Shown here: in pieces, positions 1 through 8,492 of the stretch
How the letters are laid out: every line of letters begins with the position of its first letter
How positions within the stretch are numbered: position 1 is the first letter of the stretch
Source: Dyadobacter sp. CY356
GTDB lineage: Bacteria > Bacteroidota > Bacteroidia > Cytophagales > Spirosomataceae
Direction: 5' to 3'
Assembly: GCF_021440195.1 (NCBI RefSeq)
Contig: NZ_JAJTSZ010000002.1
Span: 62,001-126,000 of the forward strand
Length of the DNA stretch: 64,000 bases
Notes under the pieces: generated by a model
Seen by the model: only the letters and a program-made list of their open reading frames with translations
What the model was told of the DNA's origin: nothing
Databases searched by the model: none
Made by a program: the position numbers and the translations under genes

Positions 1-384
1 CTAATTAAGCGCCAAAAGAGCCAAAAACTCCCCCAAGCCCATATCAGCCACTAGCTACCTATTCCAAGAAAGAAAAGCTAACGTTTACAAAGAATTTTTA
101 AGGAAGAATTTCTACAAAGAAGCCAAAATGCAGTTTTCATAACGTTGTCATATATATGGAAGGTTAGATTGTAACCCCAAGTAGCAAATTAGTTCGCATA
201 AAAGTGATGTAAAACCTGGAAATATTTATTAAGTGGTAAATGGGAGCGGGGAATGTAGTGTCTATAACATCAAAAATCTCCCACAAGCCAAAGCCCGCAG
301 GAGATTCTCAAAAAAATTTAAAAAGCAGAATTAACGGTCAACCATGAAAAGGTAATAACCCGAATCTTTGTTTACTATGGCAAC
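1..384. other. Left-edge stretch without a recognisable gene
   Basis: All frames are broken by stops and no tRNA or strong hairpin was seen. It lies downstream of the minus-strand oxidoreductase gene that ends at 385, so it probably holds that transcript's 3' end. Confidence 0.5.
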
Positions 385-1710
385 CTAAAACTTCCGATAA
401 ACCCCACCCAGATATTGGTTAGCATCCTCTTCCGCAAACTGCGCCTTTTTAGCGTCCCAGTGTAATGTTTTATTCGGGAAACGGCCGGCGATTACGCCCA
501 GCAAAATAGTTTCCGTAAGGCGGGAAGCATAAGAGAAAGGCGCGCTGCATGTCGCTTTGCCCAAACAGGCATCCACAAATTCGTGGTAATGTTTGTGTAC
601 TTCCGAGCTATACTCACGAACAGGTTCGCTCAATTTAAATGGCGTGATATCAATTTCCTTATAGGCACCGTCAACGATCAGTTTTGGCATTACCTGGAAA
701 TGCGGCAGATACAATCTTCCTTTTTCTCCAATGAACATAGCTCCCTGGTCGTGCAGATCAGCTCCGTCCGGAAGCATCAGATCTTCGCGTTGTTTGTCTG
801 CGCCCACGCCATCATACCAAACCCATTTGAGGGTATCTGCGGTATATTTTGTGCCCGGAAATTCATAGGTAACCATGTTTTTTTCAGGGTATCCAAATCC
901 GTTCGGTTTTCTGCAATTGTTGGTGATCGTTCTAGGTACATCCAGTTGCAAAGCGTTGTATGGCGTATCAAAAATATGCACACCCATATCACCCAACGTA
1001 GCACAGCCATAATCAACAAGCTTGCGCCAGTTGCCCGGATGGTAGAAACCGTCTTTGTAAGGTCTTTCTGCCGAAGTACCCTGCCACAAATTCCAGTCCA
1101 GGTTGGCTGGTACGGGATCGCTGGTTTCCGGAACGGGGCCATTGTAACCCCAGTTTTTGGGCGACCAGGCTCTTACGGTATGTACTTTCCCAACAATTCC
1201 GGATTGGATCAGCAAAGTGGCCAGTTTGTAGTCATAAAATGAATGCACCTGAATACCCATCTGGGTTACCAGTTTTTTGTCTTTGGCCATTTTATCCATC
1301 GCCCTTGCTTCTTTTACGTAATGCGTGAGTGGCTTTTGGCAATAAACAGGTTTATTCATTTCCATAGCCATGATCGATGCCGGCGCGTGGGTGTGATCCG
1401 GCGTAGACACTATCACAGCATCAATATCCTTGCTCATTTCTTTAAGCATCACGCGGTAATCCTTGTACGTTTTTGCATTCGGAAATTTGGCTTTCACCTC
1501 CGCCAAAACATTGGAATCAACATCGCAAAGGGCAACCACATCCACATTGCTATGAGAAGATATGGACGCCAGATCCGCCTGGCCCATTCCACCTAAACCA
1601 ATATGCGCAGTTCTTAGACGTTTGTCGGCAGAAAATGACCATGATTCAGCAGGTATCATGGCAAGTGAAGATAAAGCGGCTGCATTTTTTAGGAACTCTC
1701 TTTTATTCAT
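385..1710 (-). CDS. Gfo/Idh/MocA family oxidoreductase with Tat-like signal
   Basis: NAD(P)-dependent oxidoreductase of the glucose-fructose oxidoreductase/inositol dehydrogenase family, 441 aa. The N-terminus (KREFLK followed by an Ala/Leu-rich stretch) resembles a twin-arginine signal with Lys in place of the first Arg, which suggests a periplasmic enzyme. The Rossmann dinucleotide loop GLGGMG is at 38-43. The family's EKP motif appears as QKPL at 125-128. The C-terminal half fits the family's substrate domain. It stands alone; no pathway neighbour shows its substrate, but sugars or inositols are usual. The start is well placed because the signal begins at residue 1. Confidence 0.88.
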   Translation of the reverse strand: MNKREFLKNAAALSSLAMIPAESWSFSADKRLRTAHIGLGGMGQADLASISSHSNVDVVALCDVDSNVLAEVKAKFPNAKTYKDYRVMLKEMSKDIDAVIVSTPDHTHAPASIMAMEMNKPVYCQKPLTHYVKEARAMDKMAKDKKLVTQMGIQVHSFYDYKLATLLIQSGIVGKVHTVRAWSPKNWGYNGPVPETSDPVPANLDWNLWQGTSAERPYKDGFYHPGNWRKLVDYGCATLGDMGVHIFDTPYNALQLDVPRTITNNCRKPNGFGYPEKNMVTYEFPGTKYTADTLKWVWYDGVGADKQREDLMLPDGADLHDQGAMFIGEKGRLYLPHFQVMPKLIVDGAYKEIDITPFKLSEPVREYSSEVHKHYHEFVDACLGKATCSAPFSYASRLTETILLGVIAGRFPNKTLHWDAKKAQFAEEDANQYLGGVYRKF

Positions 1711-2085
1711 GAATTGAAAGGTTAGTTATTTGGGTTAGAAATTAGGTAATCAAGATGCATGTAGAAACTTATCGCTGTGATAAATATATAAGTTTAACCA
1801 ACACAGTTTTGAAAAAGCTTAAAATTGAGCTGTTTTTAGGTCAATTCCAAAAAATGCAGTACTTGTTGGATGTAATTTATTGAGTTTTATAGGAAGCCGG
1901 GGTGGGGGACTTCGCTAATGGGTTTCCATGGTAAAGGGAAGAACAGCTTGTCAGCTATTAATCTGCAACATCAACAGTAATTAAGAAGTTGAAATTTTGC
2001 TACGCCAAAAACAAAAAAAGCAACTCACAGCCCCCAAACATTTTTTGAGGAGATGGAATTGCCTTGTACCAAAATCAGATTAATG
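1711..2085. other. 375-bp intergenic stretch
   Basis: It contains the presumed promoter of the minus-strand oxidoreductase and the 3' end of the doxX transcript. A 42-codon plus-strand ORF from 1756 has no family features and I do not call it. No clear terminator or operator was found. Confidence 0.4.
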
Positions 2086-2454
2086 CTATTTCTTTATAAT
2101 CGCTTTATGAAAAGTGATATACGATATTACCAATAATAAGAGAAGCAATAGCGGTGCTAACTGGTTGGATACCGGATCGTTAATCATGAAATGGGATAGG
2201 AATGCTGAGAAGAAATTAATAAAAAAGCCAGCATAAGCCCATTCCTTGATACGAGCCGGTACGATTGGGATTCCCAGCGCCAGTGCGCCCAGCAGTTTTG
2301 CAATTCCAAGTTCAACCCGAAACCAATCCGGAAATCCAACATGCACATAAGCATCTTTCAGCGCGGGATTAAAGAAATAATTATAAAATGAGAATAACAT
2401 TCCGATCACAACCAGGCCGGTCGAGATCCAATAGGTAATTTTTAAAGCTTTCAT
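2086..2454 (-). CDS. DoxX-like integral membrane protein
   Basis: Small four-helix inner-membrane protein of the DoxX/DoxX-like family, 122 aa from the chosen start. The start is the internal ATG (MKALKITYW) directly before the first membrane helix; the 14 upstream residues (starting MPQIYLSS) would put charged residues before it and overlap the promoter region. Four hydrophobic segments separated by short charged loops match the family. It is divergent from an HxlR regulator and separated from it by a palindrome, an arrangement typical of quinone- or electrophile-responsive pairs. The biochemical role of such DoxX proteins is poorly defined. Confidence 0.75.
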   Translation of the reverse strand: MKALKITYWISTGLVVIGMLFSFYNYFFNPALKDAYVHVGFPDWFRVELGIAKLLGALALGIPIVPARIKEWAYAGFFINFFSAFLSHFMINDPVSNQLAPLLLLLLLVISYITFHKAIIKK

Positions 2455-2478
2455 AAATGATGGTTTTTTTAACGAAGA

Positions 2479-2508
2479 CAAATATATTTGTGGCAAGGTT
2501 TACTTTTG
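2479..2508. promoter_or_regulatory. Divergent promoter elements between doxX and hxlR
   Basis: CAAATATATTTG (2479-2490) is a palindrome that supplies a TATATTTG -7 box on both strands. A second plus-strand box, TACTTTTG, is at 2501-2508. Both fit the Bacteroidota TAnnTTTG consensus; no good -33 partner was found. Confidence 0.45.
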
Positions 2509-2521
2509 TAACTGGTTTACC

Positions 2522-2541
2522 AGAGGAAACCGGTTTCCTCT
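2522..2541. promoter_or_regulatory. 20-bp perfect palindrome, candidate HxlR operator
   Basis: The half-site AGAGGAAACC is followed directly by its exact reverse complement. It lies 16 bp before the hxlR ATG and inside the predicted 5' region of that transcript. A weaker repeat, CTGGT-TT-ACCAG, abuts it at 2512-2523. HxlR dimers commonly bind such dyads in the shared intergenic region. Confidence 0.6.
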
Positions 2542-2557
2542 AAGAAACTAGGATGAT

Positions 2558-2908
2558 ATGAACGATAATATAAACCACGATCCGGTAGCCTGCTCAACGC
2601 ATCACAGGGCTATTCGCGACACAATGGATATTTTGGCAGGGAAATGGAAAATACCGATCATTGGTTCATTGAGTTTCGGAAAGAAAAGGTTTATGGTGCT
2701 CATAGCCAGTATTGACGGAATTGCCGCAAAAATGCTTTCGAAAGAATTACAGGAACTGGAATTAAATGGATTGGTTAAGCGGACTGTGCTTAATACCAAA
2801 CCGGTCACAGTTGAATATGAATTGACAGAATATGGTCACTCACTGCGGCCGATTATTAATGAAATGGCTTTCTGGGGCAAGCAGCACAGGGAGAGGATTA
2901 TGAAGTGA
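2558..2908 (+). CDS. HxlR-family winged-helix transcriptional regulator
   Basis: DNA-binding regulator of the HxlR family, 116 aa, the usual length. The Cys before the helix-turn-helix (ACSTHH, residue 12) and the DILAGKWKIPIIGSL stretch are family hallmarks; the wing follows around LVKRTVLNTKPVTVEYELT. The conserved Cys suggests redox or electrophile sensing, as in well-studied relatives. It probably represses itself and the divergent doxX-like gene through the palindrome just upstream. It converges with the tRNA-Lys operon. Confidence 0.88.
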   Translation: MNDNINHDPVACSTHHRAIRDTMDILAGKWKIPIIGSLSFGKKRFMVLIASIDGIAAKMLSKELQELELNGLVKRTVLNTKPVTVEYELTEYGHSLRPIINEMAFWGKQHRERIMK

Positions 2909-2911
2909 CTT

Positions 2912-3544
2912 AAACAAAAAAAGCCAAACCAATTAAGATTTGACTTTCTGGTGATCCCGCTGGGATTCGAATTCGATCGCGAACGCGGCCAGGATCCATG
3001 CATTAAAAGTATATTGCTTTATATTATTTTAAAACAAAAAAAGCCAAACCAATTATGATTTGACTTCTGGTGATCCCGCTGGGATTCGAATTCGATCGCG
3101 AACGCGGCCAGGATCCATGTATTAAAAGTATATTGCTTTATATTATTTTAAAACAAAAAAAGCCAAACCAATTATGATTTGACTTCTGGTGATCCCGCTG
3201 GGATTCGAATTCGATCGCGAACCCGGCCAGGAGCCATGCATTAAAAGTATATTGCTTTATATATTCTAAAACAAAAAAAGTCAAACCAATTAAGATTTGA
3301 CTTCTGGTGATCCCGCTGGGATTAGAATTCGATCGCGAACCCGGCCAGGATCCATGCATTAAAAGTATATTGCTTTATATTATTTTAAAACAAAAAAAGC
3401 CAAACCAATTAAGATTTGACTTCTGGTGATCCCGCTGGGATTCGAATTCGATCGCGAACCCGGCCAGGATCCATGCTTTAAAAGTATATTGCTTTGATAT
3501 TATTCTAAAACAAAAAAAGCCAAACCAATTAAGATTTGACTTTC
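2912..3544 (-). repeat. Five tandem ~119-bp copies of a tRNA-Lys 3' half plus terminator
   Basis: The block TGATCCCGCTGGGATT recurs at 2952, 3071, 3190, 3308 and 3427, then in the intact tRNA-Lys at 3548, so the period is 118-121 bp. On the minus strand each unit keeps the 3' side of the anticodon arm, the variable region, an enlarged T-arm and the acceptor 3' strand with CCA. A G/C-poor hairpin with arms AGTCAAATC and GGTTTGGCT and a T7 run follows. The 5' half of the tRNA is absent. The T-loop is enlarged by about 12 nt (GGGTTCG-CGATCGAA-TTCGAATCCC). The copies are almost identical and lie directly downstream of the real gene, so they arose by tandem duplication. Confidence 0.85.
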
Positions 3545-3547
3545 TGG

Positions 3548-3620
3548 TGATCCCGCTGGGATTCGAACCCAGGACCCATACATTAAAAGTGTATTGCTCT
3601 ACCAGCTGAGCTACGGAATC
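3548..3620 (-). tRNA. tRNA-Lys (UUU)
   Basis: Intact cloverleaf. Acceptor GATTCCG pairs with CGGGATC; the anticodon loop CTTTTAA gives anticodon UUU; the T-loop is TTCGAAT. CCA is encoded at 3545-3547. It is the last full tRNA of a Lys-Leu-Lys operon and the parent of the tandem remnant copies downstream. Confidence 0.95.
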
Positions 3621-3670
3621 GTTTTAATTTTTTTAATAGTCAAAATTGCTCACGATTATCGCAATTTCTG

Positions 3671-3754
3671 TGTCCAAGAGGAGAGTCGAACTCCCATACC
3701 CAAACGGGCACTACCCCCTCAAAGTAGCGTGTCTACCAATTCCACCACCTGGAC
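3671..3754 (-). tRNA. tRNA-Leu (GAG)
   Basis: Class II tRNA with a long variable arm. Acceptor GTCCAGG pairs with CTTGGAC (one G-U). The anticodon loop TTTGAGG gives anticodon GAG, reading CUC/CUU. CCA is not encoded. It sits between two tRNA-Lys genes. Confidence 0.93.
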
Positions 3755-3830
3755 ATTACTGAGGTTTTTGTTATTTAATTTTGTGAAGTCCGGTCAGTCA
3801 ATCAACAAAATTTCATGCTATATTTTCTAG

Positions 3831-3903
3831 TGATCCCGCTGGGATTCGAACCCAGGACCCATACATTAAAAGTGTATTGCTCTACCAGCTGAGCTACGGA
3901 ATC
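3831..3903 (-). tRNA. tRNA-Lys (UUU), first gene of the operon
   Basis: Same sequence as the copy at 3548-3620 across the tRNA, but the 3' end continues CTA, so CCA is not encoded. It is nearest to the promoter at 3953-3983. Confidence 0.95.
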
Positions 3904-3952
3904 ATTTATTTTTGCAGTTGGATTAGCCGTGACGTTTTCCGTAATTGCGATG

Positions 3953-3983
3953 CAAAAGTAGAATTCTTAAAAGTCAAATGCAA
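3953..3983 (-). promoter_or_regulatory. Promoter of the tRNA Lys-Leu-Lys operon
   Basis: On the minus strand TTG (3981-3983), 20 bp, then TACTTTTG (3953-3960), a full match to the Bacteroidota TAnnTTTG -7 box. Transcription would start about 45 nt before the first tRNA. It overlaps the first codons of the divergent gene at 3978. Confidence 0.65.
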
Positions 3984-4712
3984 GCCCTGATAAATAAAAA
4001 CCTAATTTTCTGGATCATTCTGGGTTCTATATTACCCAAATGTGAAGTGTTTTCAGCCAGTAAAAATGAATTAAAAAGAGCTGATTCTCTGTTCGCTATG
4101 GCGAAGTATTCGGAGGCAACGATACTGTATAAAAAAAATTTCGGGAACGATGAAAAAAATAATCAAAGTCTGCTTTTGAAGCTCGCTTTTCTTGCAGAAA
4201 AGACAAACGACTACACGGATTGCCTTTATTATCTCAGCAAGCTCGCCCTCATTACGCCATCCCGGAGATTGTTTGAAAAAATGGATAAACTGGCTTCCGA
4301 GCAAAATCTAAAAGGCTATGAATTCGACGATTACAATTATTTTATAATATTTTACCGCCGGTATGGTGATTACATCCCGATTTTGCTTCTAACTTTGGGG
4401 GCATACATTGTTCTGGTTATGGTGCTGAAAGTGCGCCGGAATGAACCGATTTTAAAAATTCACAAGATTTCGATCATTTTTTATCTTGTTGCTTTGTTGG
4501 GGTTACTTAATATACCTTCACTTTATAAAACGTGTATTATCATTAATTCCAACACGTTTTTAAGAGATGAGCCCTCTTCCGCTTCGCAAGTCGTTGAAAG
4601 GGTTGGAAAGGGGCATAAACTGACCATTGTAGGCTCAGTTGACCATTGGGACCGCGTGATCTGGAACAACAGAATTGTTTATGTGCGGAAAAGCGATTTG
4701 TGGAATATTTAA
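3978..4712 (+). CDS. TPR/SH3-domain membrane protein, BatE-like
   Basis: Protein of about 244 aa that I start at the ATG giving MQALINKNLIFW, because this begins directly with a signal-like hydrophobic stretch; the longer reading runs through the tRNA promoter. The middle has helical repeats of TPR type (residues about 40-110: ADSLFAMAKYSEATILYKKNF). Two membrane helices follow (YIPILLLTLGAYIVLVMVL and a second near FYLVALLGLLNIP). The C-terminus is a bacterial SH3-like domain (NTFLRDEPSSASQVVERVGKG...WDRVIW). This resembles BatE of aerotolerance operons, but no other bat genes are nearby, so the role is inferred only from architecture. Confidence 0.65.
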   Translation: MQALINKNLIFWIILGSILPKCEVFSASKNELKRADSLFAMAKYSEATILYKKNFGNDEKNNQSLLLKLAFLAEKTNDYTDCLYYLSKLALITPSRRLFEKMDKLASEQNLKGYEFDDYNYFIIFYRRYGDYIPILLLTLGAYIVLVMVLKVRRNEPILKIHKISIIFYLVALLGLLNIPSLYKTCIIINSNTFLRDEPSSASQVVERVGKGHKLTIVGSVDHWDRVIWNNRIVYVRKSDLWNI

Positions 4713-4792
4713 GAAAAGAACTGGTATCATTTTTGTGGTGGAGTAACTTTGCATATATTTAACGAATAATTTGTTTTAAAAAATCAAGATTC

Positions 4793-5260
4793 ATGAAAAA
4801 GCCAATGAAACGTTTTCTACTATTAATGACGGGTGTTGCAATGTTGGGTTTAGTATCTTCCTGCAAAGAAGAAGGCCCGCAGAAGGATGATGTAGTAAAA
4901 TTTCACGCAACAATTAATAGTCAGCCGGCACTTCCTAAGTCTTCGTCCACTGCGCAGGGAACAGGTGTGTTTGAGTATAACAAGGCATCTATGGAGCTGA
5001 AATACAATATTTCATACCAGAATGTTACACCAGTCAATATCACGATTAATGCGGCCAACCCATCATGGCAAATAGGTGATGTGGTTTATCCCCTGGCAAC
5101 AAATCCAACAGGTGCTCAGATTTCCGGTACCATTCCAAACGTTAAAGTGGGTGACCAGACACAGTTGCTTATCGGTGCAATGTATGTGAACATCACAAGT
5201 AAAACATATCCTTACGGTGAAATTCGTGGGCAGATTGTTATTGACGAAGTAGAATATTAA
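4793..5260 (+). CDS. CHRD-domain lipoprotein
   Basis: Secreted lipoprotein of 155 aa. The signal peptide ends in the lipobox LVSSC (Cys about 24). The rest is one CHRD domain, about residues 35-152, with the typical beta-strand pattern and terminal motif YGEIRGQI. CHRD domains were named from chordin; their bacterial role is unknown, possibly binding or surface structure. It is a single-gene unit closed by a strong bidirectional hairpin. Confidence 0.85.
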   Translation: MKKPMKRFLLLMTGVAMLGLVSSCKEEGPQKDDVVKFHATINSQPALPKSSSTAQGTGVFEYNKASMELKYNISYQNVTPVNITINAANPSWQIGDVVYPLATNPTGAQISGTIPNVKVGDQTQLLIGAMYVNITSKTYPYGEIRGQIVIDEVEY

Positions 5261-5272
5261 AATAAAATAGTC

Positions 5273-5321
5273 ACCAAAAGAAAAGCGATCGTAGAATTTC
5301 TACGATCGCTTTTCTTTTGGT
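5273..5321. terminator. Bidirectional terminator with 24-bp arms
   Basis: ACCAAAAGAAAAGCGATCGT... and its exact reverse complement are separated by a single base. A-rich and T-rich flanks on both sides serve the convergent CHRD and helicase genes. Confidence 0.85.
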
Positions 5322-5331
5322 AAACCAAAAA

Positions 5332-6567
5332 TTATTTCTTTTTCTTCTTTTTCTTTTTTGATTCAAAATCTTCAACTTCAAGCAATAGTGCTTTCAGATC
5401 ATCTTTGGGCTCGGCACTGAAATCTATTGTTTCGGAATAATCCTGGCCTGTGATTTTTAATACCTCAATAGGTTTGCCAAGGAACTCCTGAATCTCTTCC
5501 AGCATTGGTTTTTCTTCAGGACTGCAAAATGAAACGGCAAATCCTTTATGCGTTCCCCGGCCGGTACGCCCAACCCTGTGAACATAATTTTCTGCCTGAT
5601 CCGGAAGATCATAATTGACCACAAAATCGACATTGGCTATATCAATTCCTCGTGCACTTACATCGGTGGCAATCAGTATTTTAACATCACCTTTCCGGAA
5701 TGAATTCATCGCTTCCAAACGGTCGTCCTGTTCTTTGTCACCGTGAATGGTCACACTTTTGATACCCATTCTTTCCAGTGCCTTAAATACTCTTTCCGCC
5801 CTTACTTTGGTTCTTACAAAAACAAGAATTTTGCTTTCTGCATTCTCTCCAACGATCCTTTCCAGAAAGAAACGCTTATCGTCCATTCCGATAAATGCAA
5901 CCGAATGGGTGATATTTTTAGCAACTTTATCATTGGGCGATATCTGTATACGTATCGCGTTGCGAACAAGCGAATACGCCAGTTTCTTTATTTTTTCATT
6001 GATTGTGGCAGAGAAAAACAGCGTCTGCCGGGTATTTGGTAAAAACCTGATCAGGTCCTGAATGTCTTTTATAAAGCCCAGATCAAGCATATGATCGGCT
6101 TCATCCAATACAAGAATTTCTATGCGGTTAAGTTTAATGTGTCCCTGGCTCACCAGATCAAACATTCTACCGGGCGTTGCCACAAGTATGTCAATACCTT
6201 TTTCAAGCTGTGCAATCTGCGGCCCTTGCTCAACACCACCAAATACACTAAAAGCCTTTACTTTGGTATACTGCCCGATTCTGTCAAAAACTTCTGTGAT
6301 CTGGATGGCAAGTTCCCGGGTAGGTACCATCACAATGCATTTTATTCCCTCTGGTCTGCTTGCTGATTTTCTGCGGTGTAAAATATCAATAATCGGAATA
6401 GCAAAAGCAGCCGTTTTTCCTGTTCCCGTTTGCGCGATCGCAAGAACATCTTCACCTTTCATGATCGGTTGAATGGCCTTGAACTGTATATCGGTTGGGC
6501 GCTTGAACCCTGCCTTTTCCAGACTTCGCTTTATTTCGGGAACAATGTGGTAATCTTCGAATTTCAT
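5332..6567 (-). CDS. DEAD-box ATP-dependent RNA helicase
   Basis: RNA helicase of 411 aa from the chosen ATG (MKFEDYHIVPEI), which starts right at the Q-motif region; the longer frame adds ten unlikely residues. Visible motifs: Q motif (PTDIQFKAIQ), motif I AQTGTGKT (45-52), PTRELA, TPGR, DEAD (LDEADHML), SAT, then the second RecA domain with ATDVSARGID and HRVGRTGR. The C-terminus is short and ends in eight lysines, a basic RNA-binding tail. RhlE/CsdA-like family members act in ribosome assembly and RNA decay, often in the cold; the exact subtype cannot be told here. Confidence 0.93.
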   Translation of the reverse strand: MKFEDYHIVPEIKRSLEKAGFKRPTDIQFKAIQPIMKGEDVLAIAQTGTGKTAAFAIPIIDILHRRKSASRPEGIKCIVMVPTRELAIQITEVFDRIGQYTKVKAFSVFGGVEQGPQIAQLEKGIDILVATPGRMFDLVSQGHIKLNRIEILVLDEADHMLDLGFIKDIQDLIRFLPNTRQTLFFSATINEKIKKLAYSLVRNAIRIQISPNDKVAKNITHSVAFIGMDDKRFFLERIVGENAESKILVFVRTKVRAERVFKALERMGIKSVTIHGDKEQDDRLEAMNSFRKGDVKILIATDVSARGIDIANVDFVVNYDLPDQAENYVHRVGRTGRGTHKGFAVSFCSPEEKPMLEEIQEFLGKPIEVLKITGQDYSETIDFSAEPKDDLKALLLEVEDFESKKKKKKKK

Positions 6568-6871
6568 AAATTTTAATATGGTCGGGCAAGTGATCAATCA
6601 TTTGCCTTCATTTAACATTTTGCAAAGATACGCCGTTATTTGTCAATCATTATTTTTTGATTTCTATCAATATAAAAAACGTAGGCGAAGATTGTGAAAA
6701 AGATGAAATCTAACGGTGTTAGTTTATATTACTAAAATAGAATTGGTGCCGATAAATTATTACTATCAATATATGGTGATTGTAGATATGAGAAAGCTGC
6801 TGATTATCAGTATAATAAAACGGTGTTTTTTATACGTCAATAATCAGCAGCTTAATGTATGAGAAAACATA
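6568..6871. other. AT-rich intergenic region between helicase and cbpM
   Basis: It holds the helicase promoter region and, at 6794-6853, the hairpin ending the cbpAM transcript. No ORF or RNA gene was seen. Confidence 0.5.
6794..6853 (-). terminator. Hairpin downstream of cbpM
   Basis: Arms AAGCTGCTGATTAT (6794-6807) and ATAATCAGCAGCTT (6840-6853) are exact complements. The loop itself pairs further (TATAATAAAAC with TGTTTTTTATA). Placed right after the cbpM stop on the minus strand. Confidence 0.6.
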
Positions 6872-7171
6872 CTAGTCGTTAGATTCGTATAGGCGCAATC
6901 TGTTTTTTAAAGAAATGATCTCATCCTGCATGGACTCAACGCGTTTCAACAGGTGTTGAACAACTTCAATCCCTTCCAGATTAACGTCCAGATCATCATG
7001 CAAACGAATCATTCTTTCCAGTTTTTGAAGTTGCGGCAAATAGATATATTGTATTTCCTGAACTACAACGGTATCAATAAGTCCCACTTCCCGGAGCGAC
7101 TGGACAAAGGAATATTCAACATTATAATGATTACAAAATATATCAATCGAAATCAGTTGATCAGTTTCCAT
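6872..7171 (-). CDS. cbpM: Chaperone modulator CbpM
   Basis: Small MerR-like helix-turn-helix protein of 99 aa that in the known family binds the J-domain of CbpA and restrains it. The N-terminal part (ISIDIFCNHYNVEYSFVQSLREVGLI) and the central block (LPQLQKLERMIRLHDDLDVNLEGIEVVQHLL) match CbpM. A C-terminal coiled coil (ESMQDEIISLKNRLRLYES) follows. It starts 13 bp after the cbpA stop, so the two are co-transcribed, which supports the identification. Confidence 0.85.
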   Translation of the reverse strand: METDQLISIDIFCNHYNVEYSFVQSLREVGLIDTVVVQEIQYIYLPQLQKLERMIRLHDDLDVNLEGIEVVQHLLKRVESMQDEIISLKNRLRLYESND

Positions 7172-7184
7172 AACAAAAATGAGA

Positions 7185-8078
7185 TTAGGATTTTGATAAT
7201 TCAGTAAACAGCTCCTTTTGCTTTTCTGTAAGATCTGTCGGGATTTTGATGTTGAACGTTACATACAAATCACCAAACTGGCCTTCCTGTTTGTAAACCG
7301 GAAAACCTTTACCTTTTAAACGAACGATATTGCCATTTTGCGTTTCTGCCTTTACAGGTAATTTAACTTTTCCGCTCAACGTCTCTATAATCAGCTCGCC
7401 TCCCAAAACCGCAGTGTAAAGATCAAGGTCAGCGGTGAGATACAAATCATTTTTCAGTCGCTTGAATCTCTCATCATTCGCAACTGAAAAAGTGATGAAC
7501 AAATCGCCATTAGGTCCGCCATTGCTGCCGGGACCACCATGTCCGGGAATTTTTATGTTCTGACCATTTTCAATACCTGCCGGTACCGTTATACGAATGT
7601 TCTTTCCATTAACGTTAAGCGTCTGCTTATGCGTTTCGTATGCTTCTGTCAATGTCAGATGCACTTCCGCCTGATAATCTTGGCCTCTGAATTTTGTCTG
7701 TCTCCCGGAGCGGCCGCCGCCACCAAATCCTGAATTTCCACCAAACATCGATTCAAAAAAATCGGAGAAATTGTCACCGCCGCCGGACGAATAACCTCCG
7801 CCATAATTGGGTGAAGAGGCGCGTGCCTTCCGTGCTTTTTCATATTCTTCCCCATGTTCCCAGTCCTTTCCATACTGGTCATATTTTTTTCGTTTTTCAG
7901 GATCGCTTAAAACCTCATTGGCCTCATTTAATTCCTGAAATTTCTTTTGTGCTTCCTGATCGTTCGGGTTTACATCAGGATGGTATTTCCGGGCAAGCTT
8001 CCGGTAAGCAGCTTTTATGTCTTTTTCGGAAGCAGTTTTTTGTATTCCCAGTATTTGATAATAATCAACGAAAGCCAT
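7185..8078 (-). CDS. cbpA: DnaJ-type co-chaperone CbpA
   Basis: J-domain co-chaperone of 297 aa that stimulates Hsp70 (DnaK) ATPase; E. coli CbpA also binds curved DNA. The J-domain at 5-70 carries HPD ([10 protein letters not shown]). A Gly/Phe/Ser-rich linker follows, about 85-130. Two beta-rich C-terminal substrate domains come next ([13 protein letters not shown]... and [17 protein letters not shown]). The Cys-rich zinc domain of true DnaJ is absent, which marks it as CbpA type. First gene of the cbpA-cbpM operon. Confidence 0.92.
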   Translation of the reverse strand: MAFVDYYQILGIQKTASEKDIKAAYRKLARKYHPDVNPNDQEAQKKFQELNEANEVLSDPEKRKKYDQYGKDWEHGEEYEKARKARASSPNYGGGYSSGGGDNFSDFFESMFGGNSGFGGGGRSGRQTKFRGQDYQAEVHLTLTEAYETHKQTLNVNGKNIRITVPAGIENGQNIKIPGHGGPGSNGGPNGDLFITFSVANDERFKRLKNDLYLTADLDLYTAVLGGELIIETLSGKVKLPVKAETQNGNIVRLKGKGFPVYKQEGQFGDLYVTFNIKIPTDLTEKQKELFTELSKS

Positions 8079-8172
8079 GTTTTTATCTGATGAAGTTATT
8101 CGGTATCAAGTTATTGAATATCATTTTGTATTGATTTAAAAGACAAAACAACGTCGCTGTTCCGTACGAAAT

Positions 8173-8394
8173 TTATTTATTGTCGAGCATTTTTAAATAT
8201 AAATCTTCTACTTTTTTTCGTGCCCAGGGAGTTTTACGAAGAAATTTCAGGCTGGATTTCACACTTGGGTCGTGGTTGAAACTGTTTATATTGATATGAT
8301 ATCCAAGCTGTTCCCACCCAAAATAGTCAACCAGTTCATTTAATATTGATTCTAGGGTCTTTCCGTGTAACGGATTATTTAGCTGGCCTTCCAT
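8173..8394 (-). CDS. VF530-family small DNA-binding protein
   Basis: Protein of 73 aa that matches the VF530 (DUF2132) family over its whole length: [15 protein letters not shown], a central [11 protein letters not shown], and the signature [22 protein letters not shown]. Members are compact helical proteins thought to bind DNA; no phenotype is established. Single gene, divergent from the oxidoreductase at 8493. Confidence 0.88.
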   Translation of the reverse strand: MEGQLNNPLHGKTLESILNELVDYFGWEQLGYHININSFNHDPSVKSSLKFLRKTPWARKKVEDLYLKMLDNK

Positions 8395-8492
8395 GCGTAA
8401 TTTTTAGTATTGATATTAAAGGTATAAGGAAAATTGGTTAGAATAAATAATTATTATGCTTACTTATTAGTTCAATTTAATATCAGACGTTT

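Noticed and set aside
583..1242. 219-codon plus-strand ORF
   Set aside because: Antisense shadow of the oxidoreductase at 385-1710; composition is not protein-like.
1756..1884. 42-codon plus-strand ORF
   Set aside because: No domain, signal or terminator, and it lies in the promoter region of the divergent gene.
3138..3359. 73-codon minus-strand ORF
   Set aside because: It only reads through the tandem tRNA-derived repeats and repeats itself (HGSWPGS / NAWLLAG); not a gene.
2912..3544. Possible CRISPR array
   Set aside because: The whole 119-bp period is repeated, including what would be spacers, and the unit derives from tRNA-Lys with a terminator.
2912..3620. Tandem attachment sites of elements integrated at tRNA-Lys
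   Set aside because: No integrase or cargo lies between the copies, and the constant period and shared loop insert fit tandem duplication better.
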